Shown here: piece after piece, positions 26,065 through 33,655 of the stretch
Layout of the letters: each line of letters starts with the position of its first letter
Position numbering within the stretch: the first letter of the stretch is position 1
Assembly (NCBI GenBank): GCA_027487795.1
Contig: JAIYCX010000048.1
Location: forward strand, 1 to 36,270
Length of the DNA stretch: 36,270 bases
Reading direction: 5' to 3'
Source: Pseudomonadota bacterium
GTDB lineage: Bacteria; Bdellovibrionota_C; UBA2361; SZUA-149; DAOLCO01
Translations under genes and position numbers: made by a program
Notes under the pieces: generated by a model
What the model was told of the DNA's origin: nothing
What the model saw: only the letters and a program-made list of their open reading frames with translations
Database searches by the model: none

Positions 26065-26888
26065 TTTTTCAGTTCCTTATTACTGATTTCTGTATGCCCA
26101 AACGTACCTAGAACGATTTTACAGCCTGCTTTTTTATTTACTAATTTAGGATTTAAGTCCTTATCGTATTTAGATAAAAAGTTTCTAGCTCTCTCATGTA
26201 TTGCTGCTCCTTCCTTCATCATCCATTCTCTAATCTCTGGAATAAACTCCTCACAAACATTGTCATAACGAGTGCTAAGATGAAGACTAGGAATATCTAC
26301 TTCTTCAAAAGTATTAGTTTCAACTGCCGCAACTAAATCAGAGATATCCTCGCCGACTAGACCTAAACTTAATTCTAAGTCTTTTTTAGGCGTGAACTCT
26401 TGTACTTTTAATACTAGTTTTTCCTCAACATGCTGCACATACTGCAATCTTTCAAGCTCTGCTAAAACAGTATAAGGACTAAGTTCTTTTGATACAGAAT
26501 AAACTAACTCAGCAAACTCGCCTTCTTTACCAGAAAATACTAAGTCTTTTGCTACCCCCGCCTTAAGACAAAATCTTTTATCATTCTTCCACTGCCCTAA
26601 AATTCTAGTTAAAACATCAGCGGTAGTTTTCTTTTTAGGATCTCCGCTCTTAAAACGCTCAACATCTCTTCTATGAACTCCAGTAAACATAGAAATCCTA
26701 TTAGTACTTAGCTCAACCTCAGCATTACTCAGTTCTTCCTTACCAGCTTCAATAAACAGCTCTTTTGATATCTCTAAAAATTCTTGAAGCTTCACGCCGC
26801 GTCTTAAACAAAAACGAATTAGCGGAAACAACATTGGCTTAATGTATCCAATGATTGACTTACTATTTTTATCTTCCTGCTTGGTCAT
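26061..26888 (-). CDS. DUF6502 family protein, putative regulator
   Basis: This is a 275-residue cytoplasmic protein. The opening PLIRFCLRRGVKLQEFLEIS with AEVELSTNRISMFTGVHRRDV is the DUF6502 signature, an HTH-like N-terminal region. The rest is helical and charged. Members are thought to be regulatory and are commonly found beside exported or lipoprotein genes. Here it overlaps the next lipoprotein gene by 4 nt, so it probably governs or is coordinated with the two lipoproteins. A perfect 13-bp inverted repeat lies about 70 bp upstream. Confidence 0.8.
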   Translation of the reverse strand: MTKQEDKNSKSIIGYIKPMLFPLIRFCLRRGVKLQEFLEISKELFIEAGKEELSNAEVELSTNRISMFTGVHRRDVERFKSGDPKKKTTADVLTRILGQWKNDKRFCLKAGVAKDLVFSGKEGEFAELVYSVSKELSPYTVLAELERLQYVQHVEEKLVLKVQEFTPKKDLELSLGLVGEDISDLVAAVETNTFEEVDIPSLHLSTRYDNVCEEFIPEIREWMMKEGAAIHERARNFLSKYDKDLNPKLVNKKAGCKIVLGTFGHTEISNKELKK

Positions 26889-26955
26889 AATGCGACAACG
26901 TTAAGTTACCTAATGTTTATAACTTAGTTGTGAAAAAAACACAACTAATAAAAAC

Positions 26956-26985
26956 ACCTTTAAAATAACTAATTATTTTAAAGGT
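26956..26985. promoter_or_regulatory. Perfect inverted repeat in the divergent intergenic region
   Basis: ACCTTTAAAATAA (26956-26968) and its complement (26973-26985) are separated by CTAA. They lie between the leftward DUF6502 operon and a rightward ORFan. An operator or early hairpin is possible. It has no U-tract suited to a terminator. Confidence 0.5.
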
Positions 26986-27100
26986 TTAGAGAAGAACCCG
27001 CTATTACTCTTATATAAAAAACTATATTAGTAACTTTTCTAAAGCTGCTGTACATAAATAAGTGTGGACATTTTCAGTTCTTTTTCTGAAAGGGAATAAT

Positions 27101-27505
27101 TTGAGTAGACGTTTTATGACCGTGCCAGATATTTATCTGGCAGCACTTCTTGCGATGAGGCATAGGAATATGGTCGGTGCATACAAAATGCACAAAGCAA
27201 GAATAAATCGTGACCCTAATGTTAATACCATTGGGATCGATCGAAGTAGTCACGATGCCAATATCATTGGTAGCATGTTACAAAGATCAAAAACTGCGAA
27301 ACGTGCGATTCGTCAGTCTAAGAATGTGCCCGTAAGTATCGCTTACGATGCACAATTCTTACTGCATAATCAAAACTTACTACTTGAAGCATTAGAAATT
27401 TTGCTCAAGCATGAGTTGCGAGATAAATGTTGCAGAGTTATGCTGGGATACGCATGTGAAAACGTGTCAAGGCTAACTGGAATTCCGCTTAACCTACGCA
27501 AGTAA
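27101..27505 (+). CDS. Small basic ORFan, unknown function
   Basis: This protein of about 134 residues is not recognised. It is helical and basic, with a His-rich first third (MRHRNMVGAYKMHKARINRD) and KNVPVSIAYDAQFLLHNQNL in the middle. The best-supported start is TTG at 27101, five bases after AAGGGA. An in-frame GTG at 27062 has no visible ribosome binding site, and an ATG at 27116 is also possible. It ends before a strong hairpin. Confidence 0.55.
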   Translation: MSRRFMTVPDIYLAALLAMRHRNMVGAYKMHKARINRDPNVNTIGIDRSSHDANIIGSMLQRSKTAKRAIRQSKNVPVSIAYDAQFLLHNQNLLLEALEILLKHELRDKCCRVMLGYACENVSRLTGIPLNLRK

Positions 27506-27521
27506 GATAAAGGTTTTATTA

Positions 27522-27550
27522 GAGATGCTAAGCAAATGGCATAGCATCTC
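27522..27550 (+). terminator. Hairpin after the basic ORFan
   Basis: GAGATGCT (27522-27529) pairs with AGCATCTC (27543-27550), 17 nt after the stop codon. No strong U-tract follows. Confidence 0.55.
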
Positions 27551-27596
27551 AGCTGGGAAATAGGGAAATGTTCACATTCTTTTTTGTTTCAAACCT

Positions 27597-27665
27597 CTTA
27601 CCCTTCTGACCTTCCTGTCCAATTTCTTAATAATTAAAAAAACAGGAAGCATAGAAGGATAGAAG
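27597..27665. repeat. Polypurine/polypyrimidine palindrome (family 4), copy 3
   Basis: CTTACCCTTCTGACCTTCCT and the complementary ACAGGAAGCATAGAAGGATA form arms of about 22 bp around an AT-rich loop. The CTTCCTGT tip is shared with the copies at 12152, 21955 and 30031. Confidence 0.6.
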
Positions 27666-27713
27666 AAAAACATCGGATGCGTTTTGCCCTTTATAATAAC
27701 CATTAACGAGTCT

Positions 27714-27745
27714 TAGGTAGTTCTCAAAAGTTAGAGAACTACCTA
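27714..27745 (-). terminator. Perfect hairpin after the 27776-28198 gene
   Basis: TAGGTAGTTCTC and GAGAACTACCTA form a perfect 12-bp stem with an 8-nt loop downstream of the stop on the minus strand. It lacks a U-tract, so it may be an RNA-stabilising hairpin and not a terminator. Confidence 0.5.
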
Positions 27746-27775
27746 TGTATGACTAAACTTACACTGTCAGACTAA

Positions 27776-28198
27776 CTACTTTTCATAGCAGAAGGTAAAA
27801 GCACAGCCACTTTTCCCATCTTCAAAACTAATCCTAGATAAGGATCCACTTTGTACAAGTTGAGGAAAGCCTTTTCTAACATAATCAGCAACAATCGGGG
27901 CGGCGTGAGTACTCCACACTTCAGCAAATAGTCTTTCAAACTGATCGCTACCTTCTTGATAGTAACACAGAAAAACGAACTCTCCGCGCAAGCGGGCATT
28001 CGTCAAAGTATTATTTGAAGTAAGAAGTTGAAACTTTACGCGTAAATCAAATTTCTCATTACTCATCACAGTTTTCAACTTAGAAAGATCTTCCTCATGC
28101 TCTCTTCCGATATCAGAAAGAAAAATTTCTCGATTGAATTTCGCTTCTTTCAACACCTGACCTACTTTCTCCAACACAGCAATACCTGTTCCGCTCAT
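27776..28198 (-). CDS. Small ORFan, unknown function
   Basis: I do not recognise this 140-residue protein. It looks soluble and mixed alpha/beta, with FDLRVKFQLLTSNNTLTNAR and RGEFVFLCYYQEGSDQF central. It ends SGCAFTFCYEK with three Cys residues in the C-terminal half. GGGAG precedes the ATG. The leader contains a perfect 12-bp hairpin followed by a T-rich tract, an arrangement shared with the gene at 32035. Confidence 0.65.
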   Translation of the reverse strand: MSGTGIAVLEKVGQVLKEAKFNREIFLSDIGREHEEDLSKLKTVMSNEKFDLRVKFQLLTSNNTLTNARLRGEFVFLCYYQEGSDQFERLFAEVWSTHAAPIVADYVRKGFPQLVQSGSLSRISFEDGKSGCAFTFCYEK

Positions 28199-28249
28199 AA
28201 AAAACTCCCTTTAAAAGAAAACCCAAGAAAACACAAAATTGTTAAACGC

Positions 28250-28285
28250 ATCCGCGTTCATCTGCCACAGCACATGAACGCGGAT
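28250..28285 (-). promoter_or_regulatory. Leader hairpin followed by T-rich tract upstream of the 27776-28198 gene
   Basis: ATCCGCGTTCAT (28250-28261) and ATGAACGCGGAT (28274-28285) form a perfect 12-bp stem about 50 nt upstream of the start. On the transcribed minus strand the hairpin is followed by TTTTGTGTTTTC and then the ribosome binding site, like an attenuator or a processed 5' end. Confidence 0.55.
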
Positions 28286-28453
28286 ATCAATACACTTCTA
28301 CCCAGATCTAATTTAAAAAACCAAAAATGAAAGCAAATTGGGCAAAAAACTATTACCTGGCAGGCTTACTTCTTTAATTTAAAATTATTTTTTGGAATTT
28401 TTTTGAAAGTGTCAGCCTGCGGTATATGTAATTACCCGAGGAGCACTCCATTA

Positions 28454-28570
28454 ATGAGAATGAGGACCAGAATAGACAGAGAAAACAAACTCAAAACAAC
28501 ACAAGAAACACCAACTGGTGCTACCTTTGCTGTAATTTCAAGAGATTGCGTATTCACTTTTTTTCCTTAA
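28454..28570 (+). CDS. Possible 38-codon small protein
   Basis: ATG at 28454 follows GAGGAG (28438-28443) by 10 nt. The frame reads MRMRTRIDRENKLKTTQETP, then TGATFAVISRDCVFTFFP and stops, with an Arg-rich start and a hydrophobic end. It lies alone in the 433-bp gap between two leftward genes. Upstream is a possible stem of GCAGGCT near 28363 with AGCCTGC near 28415. Short length and no recognised family keep confidence low. Confidence 0.3.
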   Translation: MRMRTRIDRENKLKTTQETPTGATFAVISRDCVFTFFP

Positions 28571-28603
28571 GTCTTCTTGAATTATTGTTAACATGATATT
28601 TAA

Positions 28604-28621
28604 AAAAGCTCAAGAGCTTTT
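28604..28621. terminator. Bidirectional terminator hairpin
   Basis: AAAAGCTC-AA-GAGCTTTT lies 10 nt from the stop codon of the leftward protease gene, with A and T runs on each side. It can serve both strands. Confidence 0.65.
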
Positions 28622-28631
28622 TGGCAGAATA

Positions 28632-29729
28632 TTATCTTATCTTTTTTTTAGATTCATCCCTAAGTATCTCGTTTATCTTAGGAATAGTTAGCGGGTTTTC
28701 TCTTCCGACAGCATATCCTTGCATATCAGCTACTTCTCTAGATATTAAAGGAGCCGAAAAAGAAGTTCCCTCAAGTATTACTTCTAAGTCCTTTATTGTA
28801 TAAGTCCTACTAAAATCTTCCCAAGTATCAATAGTACTATTGTTTGCGGATCTAGGATCAATTTTATTTCCTATCTTACCACCAACTACAATAAGATCAG
28901 GAAGAAGAGCTGACCTTATATCAATCATCCCTGGTCCGCTATTACCTGCCGAAATAACAACAGCAACACCCTTTTCCATCAAGGAATTAAGCGTATCAAC
29001 CTCTTTTATTAAATTTTTAAAATCTACTGCTGAAGGATCATTTGCATAAGACGCTCTTGCAACTGCATATGCGATATTATCAGAATGTTTTGAAACATTT
29101 TCAGCAGTAATTTCTTGCAATGGATTCATATTCCCGTAACTGCGAACTATTGAGTTTAATTGATCAAAGCTGACTTGCTTAACAAAAGAAAGATTCAGTA
29201 CCTTTATAGGGCCCCATTCTTCACTACTTCTGTTATCTAAGTGAGAAAGTATTTTCAAGTATTTTTCATAATCAACAAGCTGAGAATTCCCAGGAACCCC
29301 CATGTCAAAACCCTGAACCTCAAATTGATTGTCATGCTTAATAACAGTTTCAACCATTTTATAATGAGAAGCATAAGCTCCGATTCTTATATCCTCAACA
29401 GTTGTGTCAATTACAACTATTTTTTTATAAGTAGGTTCAATTTTTTCAGGATCTCTATTAGGAGAGAATACCGGGAATGTTATATTAGTAATGGCATGAG
29501 GTAAATCTTTCGTAATTTTATAATCTTGAATGCCCTTCGTTGTATCAATAGTGTTATTAACTCTATCATATACTCCGATGACAGGCTCTTTAGTGATTTT
29601 ATCAACCCTATCCAGGTAAACGACTTCTGTAGGATTTTTCAAAGAAGGAACGACAATACTCTCATAATCAATAGGAGATTTATTATCCTGCTGTGCTCCC
29701 TGCTTATTTTTATCTTGAAAAACCGGCAT
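28632..29729 (-). CDS. S8 subtilisin-like serine protease
   Basis: This 365-residue subtilase domain has its triad in order: Asp108 in KIVVIDTT, His122 in ASHYKMVETVI, Ser323 in EGTSFSAPLIS, plus oxyanion Asn263 in VVISAGNSGPG. The residue after His is Tyr, where most subtilases have SHGTHVAG. No signal peptide is visible: the protein opens with polar MPVFQDKNKQGAQQDNK, so it may be cytosolic or secreted by another route. A leading segment of about 100 residues could act as a pro-region. No inhibitor or partner gene is adjacent. Confidence 0.85.
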   Translation of the reverse strand: MPVFQDKNKQGAQQDNKSPIDYESIVVPSLKNPTEVVYLDRVDKITKEPVIGVYDRVNNTIDTTKGIQDYKITKDLPHAITNITFPVFSPNRDPEKIEPTYKKIVVIDTTVEDIRIGAYASHYKMVETVIKHDNQFEVQGFDMGVPGNSQLVDYEKYLKILSHLDNRSSEEWGPIKVLNLSFVKQVSFDQLNSIVRSYGNMNPLQEITAENVSKHSDNIAYAVARASYANDPSAVDFKNLIKEVDTLNSLMEKGVAVVISAGNSGPGMIDIRSALLPDLIVVGGKIGNKIDPRSANNSTIDTWEDFSRTYTIKDLEVILEGTSFSAPLISREVADMQGYAVGRENPLTIPKINEILRDESKKKIR

Positions 29730-29841
29730 TTAACCCACTATGAAAACATTGCCATATGTTATTAAAGAGTTAGCTCTATTAGTGATATAAGTCCGTAATT
29801 ATTCATATATAATATTTATAAAATACGAATACGGAGGGGGT

Positions 29842-29988
29842 GCTGCGGACCCTTAGGTCTTTATGGCCGGACTTCGAGTAAATTTTTTTTCTTAGCTATA
29901 CTTAGCTGAAAAAATTTAGGGCATCTCGGAGCTGCATTCCAGGTGGAATGCGCGAGAATAAGGCCAGAAAGACTTAAGGGTTCGTAGC
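29842..29988. repeat. Family 2 palindromic element, copy C
   Basis: The 27-nt arms at 29842-29868 and 29962-29988 have four differences, three of which can be G-U pairs. The arms contain CTTAGGTCTT/AAGACTTAAG. The core hairpin reads GCATTCC-AGGT-GGAATGC, covarying relative to copies A, B and D. With a half-site at 30023-30046 it fills the divergent region between the protease and bioD genes. Confidence 0.9.
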
Positions 29989-30022
29989 TCGGGGCGGAAC
30001 TATCTAACTTCTTTTTTAATTA

Positions 30023-30046
30023 CTCCTAACCTTCCTGTTTTTTCTT
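30023..30046. repeat. Family 4 half-arm
   Basis: CTCCTAACCTTCCTGTTTTTTCTT matches the tail of the palindrome at 12003-12172 (identical over CCTTCCTGTTTTTTCTTAA), but no complementary arm is visible nearby. Confidence 0.5.
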
Positions 30047-30066
30047 AACGGTTATATAAAAGCGAT

Positions 30067-30681
30067 ATGAACAAATACTTCATTACCGGCATAGGCACAG
30101 ACATAGGAAAGACTTTAGCATCTAGCATATTAGTAGAATTACTAAATGCTGATTACTGGAAGCCGGTGCAAACTGGAAATATCTCAGATTCAGATTGCCA
30201 TACTGTAAAAAATTTAATTACTAACAGCACCTCAGCATTTCACAAAGAAAGTTACTCCTATAAAGCACCCCTCTCACCTCACCTAGCAGCAGCTTTAGAA
30301 AACGAGACTATAGACATAAATAAAATCTCATTACCCTCTACAACAAACAACAACATAATCATCGAAGGCGCAGGCGGTTTACTTGTTCCGCTTGCTAGGA
30401 AAACTTATGTAATCGATCTAGCTAAAAAATTCGATGCTGAAGTTATTCTAGTTTGTAAAAACTATCTAGGCTGCATTAACCATAGCTTACTTAGTATAGA
30501 TTACCTAACAAGAAATAATTTTAAAATACGTGGCCTAGTTTTAAATGGAAATTTTGATCCCTTAGTAAAAGAAGAAATTATAAATTATGTTGATATTCCT
30601 GTACTGTTTGAAATTCCAGAGTTTCATAATATAACTAAAGAAGTAGTCTTAAATTTTGTTACCTCAATTGAAAAACTATAA
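30067..30681 (+). CDS. bioD: Dethiobiotin synthetase
   Basis: This enzyme closes the ureido ring of dethiobiotin from DAPA, CO2 and ATP in biotin synthesis. It has 204 residues, slightly short for the family (about 220). The P-loop variant GIGTDIGKT is at 8-16 (family usual GTDTxVGKT). YWKPVQTG, the YKAPLSPHLAA segment and NNIIIEGAGGLLVPL are all conserved. bioA overlaps its 3' end, so the two are cotranscribed. Other bio genes are not in the window. Confidence 0.95.
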   Translation: MNKYFITGIGTDIGKTLASSILVELLNADYWKPVQTGNISDSDCHTVKNLITNSTSAFHKESYSYKAPLSPHLAAALENETIDINKISLPSTTNNNIIIEGAGGLLVPLARKTYVIDLAKKFDAEVILVCKNYLGCINHSLLSIDYLTRNNFKIRGLVLNGNFDPLVKEEIINYVDIPVLFEIPEFHNITKEVVLNFVTSIEKL

Positions 30682-31957
30682 TAAAGAAATAATCTGGCAT
30701 CCCTTCACACCGCAGTATGATTTAAAAGCGGCTATCAAGATACACCGCGGAGAAGGTGTTTATCTCATAGATGAGAATAACAAAAAATATATTGATGCTA
30801 TTTCAAGCTGGTGGGTCAATCTTCATGGCCATTGTAATCAATATATTTCAAATAAAGTAAGTGAACAGTTATTTAAACTTGAGCATTCTATTTTCTCTAG
30901 CTTTACTCATGAGCCTGCCCAAACTCTAGCTGAGCGACTCCTAACTCACTTACCTAATAATCAAGAAAAGATTTTCTTTTCAGATAACGGATCTACTGCA
31001 GTAGAAGTGGCCCTAAAAATGGCTCTTCAATTTTGGCATAACAAACAAGATGAAAAGTTAATATTTATTGCTTTTGAAGATGCCTACCACGGAGATACTT
31101 TTGGAGGAATGAGTGTCGGGGCAAGAAATGTTTTTAATAATGCATTTTCTAAGTTACTATTTGAAGTTGTTCATATTCCACTGCCGAATACAGAAAATTT
31201 TAATGCAGTAAAAGATTTATTGACCTCTCTAGTTTCTTCACACAATGTCGCAGGCTTCATTTTTGAACCATTAGTACAGGGTGCAGCTGGAATGAAAATG
31301 TATGAAGCAAAATATCTTGATGAGTTAATACAAATAGCTAAAGATAATAAAGTAATTACAATAGCCGATGAAGTAATGACAGGCTTTGGAAGAACAGGAA
31401 GGTTTTTGGCAAGTGACTACCTCACTAATAAGCCTGATATTATTTGTCTAAGTAAAGGACTTACAGGTGGCTACTTACCACTTGGAGTTACTAGCTGTGC
31501 AGACTTTATATACCAAGCTTATTGTGACAAAGATAAAACTAAAACTTTTTTTCATGGGCACAGCTACACCGGAAATCCAACAGCATGTAGCGCAGCCCTT
31601 GCTAGCTTAGATTTACTTGAAAAAACAGATTGCTGGAAGCAAATACAAATGATTGAAGAAGAACATTTGAAATTCAAAGAAAGTTTAAAATCATCATGTG
31701 AATTAACTAATAAGTTAAAACAAATCAGAACTCTTGGTACCATAATAGCTTTCGAACTCTTTCCAAATACTCAGGCTAGTAATCAAACAGGATACCTAAA
31801 TACAGCCACAGAGGGGATTTCAGAATTCTTTCTTGAAAGAGGAATTATAATTAGACCATTAGGTAATATTTTTTATGTCATACCTCCTTATATTATAGAT
31901 AGGTCTCAACTCAGAGACGTGTATGACGTTGTTAAGGAATATCTGAATAAATTATAG
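30656..31957 (+). CDS. bioA: Adenosylmethionine-8-amino-7-oxononanoate aminotransferase
   Basis: This PLP enzyme converts KAPA to DAPA using SAM as amino donor, one step before BioD. It has 433 residues, a normal length. IIWHPFTPQ at the start, SWWVNLHGH, ADEVMTGFGRTGRF (PLP-ring Asp238) and CLSKGLTGGYLPLG (PLP Lys267) identify BioA among class III aminotransferases. The HGHSYTGNPTAC motif is also present. Start codon choice is uncertain: TTG at 30656 or TTG at 30668. Both overlap the end of bioD and lack a strong ribosome binding site, so translation is probably coupled. Confidence 0.96.
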   Translation: MLPQLKNYNKEIIWHPFTPQYDLKAAIKIHRGEGVYLIDENNKKYIDAISSWWVNLHGHCNQYISNKVSEQLFKLEHSIFSSFTHEPAQTLAERLLTHLPNNQEKIFFSDNGSTAVEVALKMALQFWHNKQDEKLIFIAFEDAYHGDTFGGMSVGARNVFNNAFSKLLFEVVHIPLPNTENFNAVKDLLTSLVSSHNVAGFIFEPLVQGAAGMKMYEAKYLDELIQIAKDNKVITIADEVMTGFGRTGRFLASDYLTNKPDIICLSKGLTGGYLPLGVTSCADFIYQAYCDKDKTKTFFHGHSYTGNPTACSAALASLDLLEKTDCWKQIQMIEEEHLKFKESLKSSCELTNKLKQIRTLGTIIAFELFPNTQASNQTGYLNTATEGISEFFLERGIIIRPLGNIFYVIPPYIIDRSQLRDVYDVVKEYLNKL

Positions 31958-31982
31958 GTAATGCGGGAGAACCTACAATTTT

Positions 31983-32015
31983 ATCGTTCAGCTCTTTTGG
32001 GGCTGAACGATTTTA
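31983..32015 (+). terminator. Intrinsic terminator of bioDA
   Basis: ATCGTTCAGC and GCTGAACGAT form a perfect 10-bp stem, followed by TTTTAAA, 25 nt after the bioA stop. Confidence 0.8.
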
Positions 32016-32034
32016 AATGAAAAACTAAATCAAA

Positions 32035-32214
32035 CTAGCTAATAGGTTGAAGTTGATCTCTCAAGACTTGCAAGGAAGCAAGTTGTTCACGAGCTAAATT
32101 CAAAAATTCAATACACTCATCATCATCTGGTGTATTCACCAAACCTCTTTCGAGCTTTCCAATTGCAGCTTCAATTTTAGACAGATCGATCTCTTCAGCA
32201 AAGTCGGACAACAT
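32035..32214 (-). CDS. Small acidic ORFan
   Basis: This 59-residue acidic, helical protein (MLSDFAEEIDLSKIEAAIGK) is not recognised. GGAGGG five bases upstream of the ATG at 32214 fixes the start. A longer TTG-started frame from 32226 would begin inside that site. It may form a short coiled coil (LAREQLASLQVLRDQL). A leader hairpin and T-rich tract precede it, as for the gene at 27776. Confidence 0.6.
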   Translation of the reverse strand: MLSDFAEEIDLSKIEAAIGKLERGLVNTPDDDECIEFLNLAREQLASLQVLRDQLQPIS

Positions 32215-32246
32215 GATTCCCTCCAAAGAAAAAACAAAACAAAAAT

Positions 32247-32287
32247 GGTTTACAGCCTAAATTCAATCTTAATTTAGGCTGCAAACC
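32247..32287 (-). promoter_or_regulatory. Leader hairpin followed by T-rich tract upstream of the small acidic ORFan
   Basis: GGTTTACAGCCTAAATT (32247-32263) pairs with AATTTAGGCTGCAAACC (32271-32287) with one mismatch. On the minus strand the hairpin is followed by TTTTTGTTTTGTTTTTTC and then GGAGGG and the start codon. That is a terminator-like hairpin placed in a 5' leader. Confidence 0.6.
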
Positions 32288-32549
32288 AAATATAAAACCC
32301 TACCGCATTTACCCACCTAGTTATTATACAAAACTTATAAATGTTGCAAAAAAAGTCTTTAATTAAAAAGTATCTAATAAATCTATAAACTTACATCCTT
32401 AATTAACTAGCCTTATCTCCCATAAAAACAACAACAATATCAATAGAAATTTCTTATCATCTAGTACACTTTTTATAATTTACGCATGCATTTTCGTATC
32501 GTAAGCTCCTCGATGAGTTTAGGTTTTAAAAAATACAACGGAGGTTTTT

Positions 32550-32810
32550 ATGAGTATTGAGAGGGTAGAGCAACGTCTTCTGGATTTAAAAAGATCTGGC
32601 GAGAAAAGTGTTGAAGTTTTAATTTATGGTTCATGTCCACTTGCTGTTATGCCTTGTACTTTTTATCCGTACTCTCATGGACTAGGAGGAGCGATCTACT
32701 ACAATGCTTCGCAGTACATGACAGGTATTCTAAATTTGGAATTCCTTGAGGAATGGATAAACTTTGATTGGGTTAACAGAATTGCACTGAATCGAGAAGC
32801 TTGTATTTAG
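32550..32810 (+). CDS. Small ORFan, paralogue of 33368-33631
   Basis: This 86-residue protein of unknown function begins at ATG 32550 after CGGAGG. It aligns along its length with the 87-residue product at 33368: SGEKSVEVLIYGS against TGQKSARVIISGT, FYPYSHGLGGAIYY against FYPNEFGLSNVRFC, and LEEWINFDWVNRIALNREA against LSKLSELYWVTGIGLAHET. Both genes also have similar leaders and matching terminators. Confidence 0.65.
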   Translation: MSIERVEQRLLDLKRSGEKSVEVLIYGSCPLAVMPCTFYPYSHGLGGAIYYNASQYMTGILNLEFLEEWINFDWVNRIALNREACI

Positions 32811-32865
32811 AATTAAATCACTCGCTAAAAGTAACTACTCGCTGGAACTTTAATAAGGTTAAACA

Positions 32866-32904
32866 AGAGAAGGTCAACTCATTTAGACCTTCTCTATTTC
32901 TTTT
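32866..32904 (+). terminator. Intrinsic terminator of the 32550 ORFan
   Basis: AGAGAAGGTC and GACCTTCTCT form a perfect 10-bp stem followed by ATTTCTTTT. It resembles the terminator at 33656. Confidence 0.8.
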
Positions 32905-32926
32905 AAAATCGTTAAAAGTCCTCATA

Positions 32927-33158
32927 TATAGTGCCCACACTTGAGTTTTCAGTTATCTAAAGCTATCATAAGTGTGGCACGGGCGAAGCTCTCCCCTTTT
33001 TTTGTAGTGCAAAGATTGTTATTATAGCATGAAAAGGGGAGAGTGAGCATTATTACAGATATACTGCTCTAAAGATAAGATAGCAGCACGAAGTGCTAAC
33101 AGCTCAGGTTTTGCTTGAGTTGAAGCCCTGTAGGGCATCTTATCTTGTGGGCACTATA
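32927..33158. repeat. Family 3 multibranched palindromic element, copy 1
   Basis: The ends TATAGTGCCCACA (32927-32939) and TGTGGGCACTATA (33146-33158) are perfectly inverted. Inside are a CACTT...AAGTGTGGCAC hairpin near the left end, a large CTCTCCCCTTT...AAAAGGGGAGAG hairpin in the middle, and a right-hand stem AAGATAAGAT...ATCTTATCTT. That right-hand stem holds three small hairpins: GCAC-GAA-GTGC, CTCAGG...CTTGAG and GCCCT-GT-AGGGC. The left end can pair either locally or with the far right end. A second copy begins at 36152. Confidence 0.88.
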
Positions 33159-33175
33159 TTTTCTCTAAGGCTACT

Positions 33176-33250
33176 CGCTATCGCTCATACGCGATACTGC
33201 TATTTCACATTTTACTTTTCCTATACGGAAAACTAAAACGCGAGCAGTAT
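33176..33250. repeat. Second structured block next to the family 3 element
   Basis: Several complementary words are packed together here: TATCGC with GCGATA, ATACTGCT with AGCAGTAT, ACTCGC with GCGAG, and TTTCC-TATAC-GGAAA. The block directly follows the family 3 palindrome, and ACTCGCT also occurs before it near 32820. It may be a remnant of another element. Confidence 0.4.
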
Positions 33251-33292
33251 AAACACTATAATTTAAACATTTTAATTAATTTTAGCTTGAAT

Positions 33293-33321
33293 TTTACCTA
33301 AATCCCTCATTAGAGTATAAT
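33293..33321 (+). promoter_or_regulatory. Candidate promoter of the 33368 ORFan
   Basis: TTTACC (33293-33298), a 17-bp spacer and a perfect TATAAT (33316-33321) lie about 47 bp upstream of the start codon. Confidence 0.5.
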
Positions 33322-33367
33322 ACGCCGTGGGAAATTTAGGTTTTTAAACTTTTGTTTGGGAGGTTTT

Positions 33368-33631
33368 ATGGTTAACGCAAAAATTCAGAGTTCTATTTTG
33401 GTCCTGTTAGACACGGGACAGAAATCGGCAAGAGTAATTATCTCTGGTACTTTTACAGATAATTTCTACCCGAATGAATTTGGATTAAGTAACGTGAGGT
33501 TCTGTCGCCAAGGAGATACAATAGAAGCGGATTTACTTCTAGAATATCTTTCTAAATTGTCAGAATTGTACTGGGTAACTGGAATTGGTCTTGCTCACGA
33601 AACGACAGGAACCAGAAATAATGCTGCTTAG
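33368..33631 (+). CDS. Small ORFan, paralogue of 32550-32810
   Basis: This 87-residue protein of unknown function has its start set by GGGAGG at 33358-33363 and ATG at 33368. A TTG-started longer frame begins inside the ribosome binding site. For the alignment with its paralogue see the entry at 32550. Both have a helical N-terminus, a central beta region with FYP and G-L, and a C-terminal W-V-x-x-I-x-L motif. A clear terminator follows. Confidence 0.65.
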   Translation: MVNAKIQSSILVLLDTGQKSARVIISGTFTDNFYPNEFGLSNVRFCRQGDTIEADLLLEYLSKLSELYWVTGIGLAHETTGTRNNAA

Positions 33632-33655
33632 TATGGATGCTCAAGAAGGTTTACA

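Noticed and set aside
29526..29765. Rightward 79-codon open frame
   Set aside because: It is antisense to the subtilase N-terminus and lacks a ribosome binding site.
32927..33158. CRISPR array or riboswitch reading of the family 3 element
   Set aside because: There are no regularly spaced direct repeats, and no known riboswitch core could be matched. It recurs as an interspersed repeat and not as a leader.
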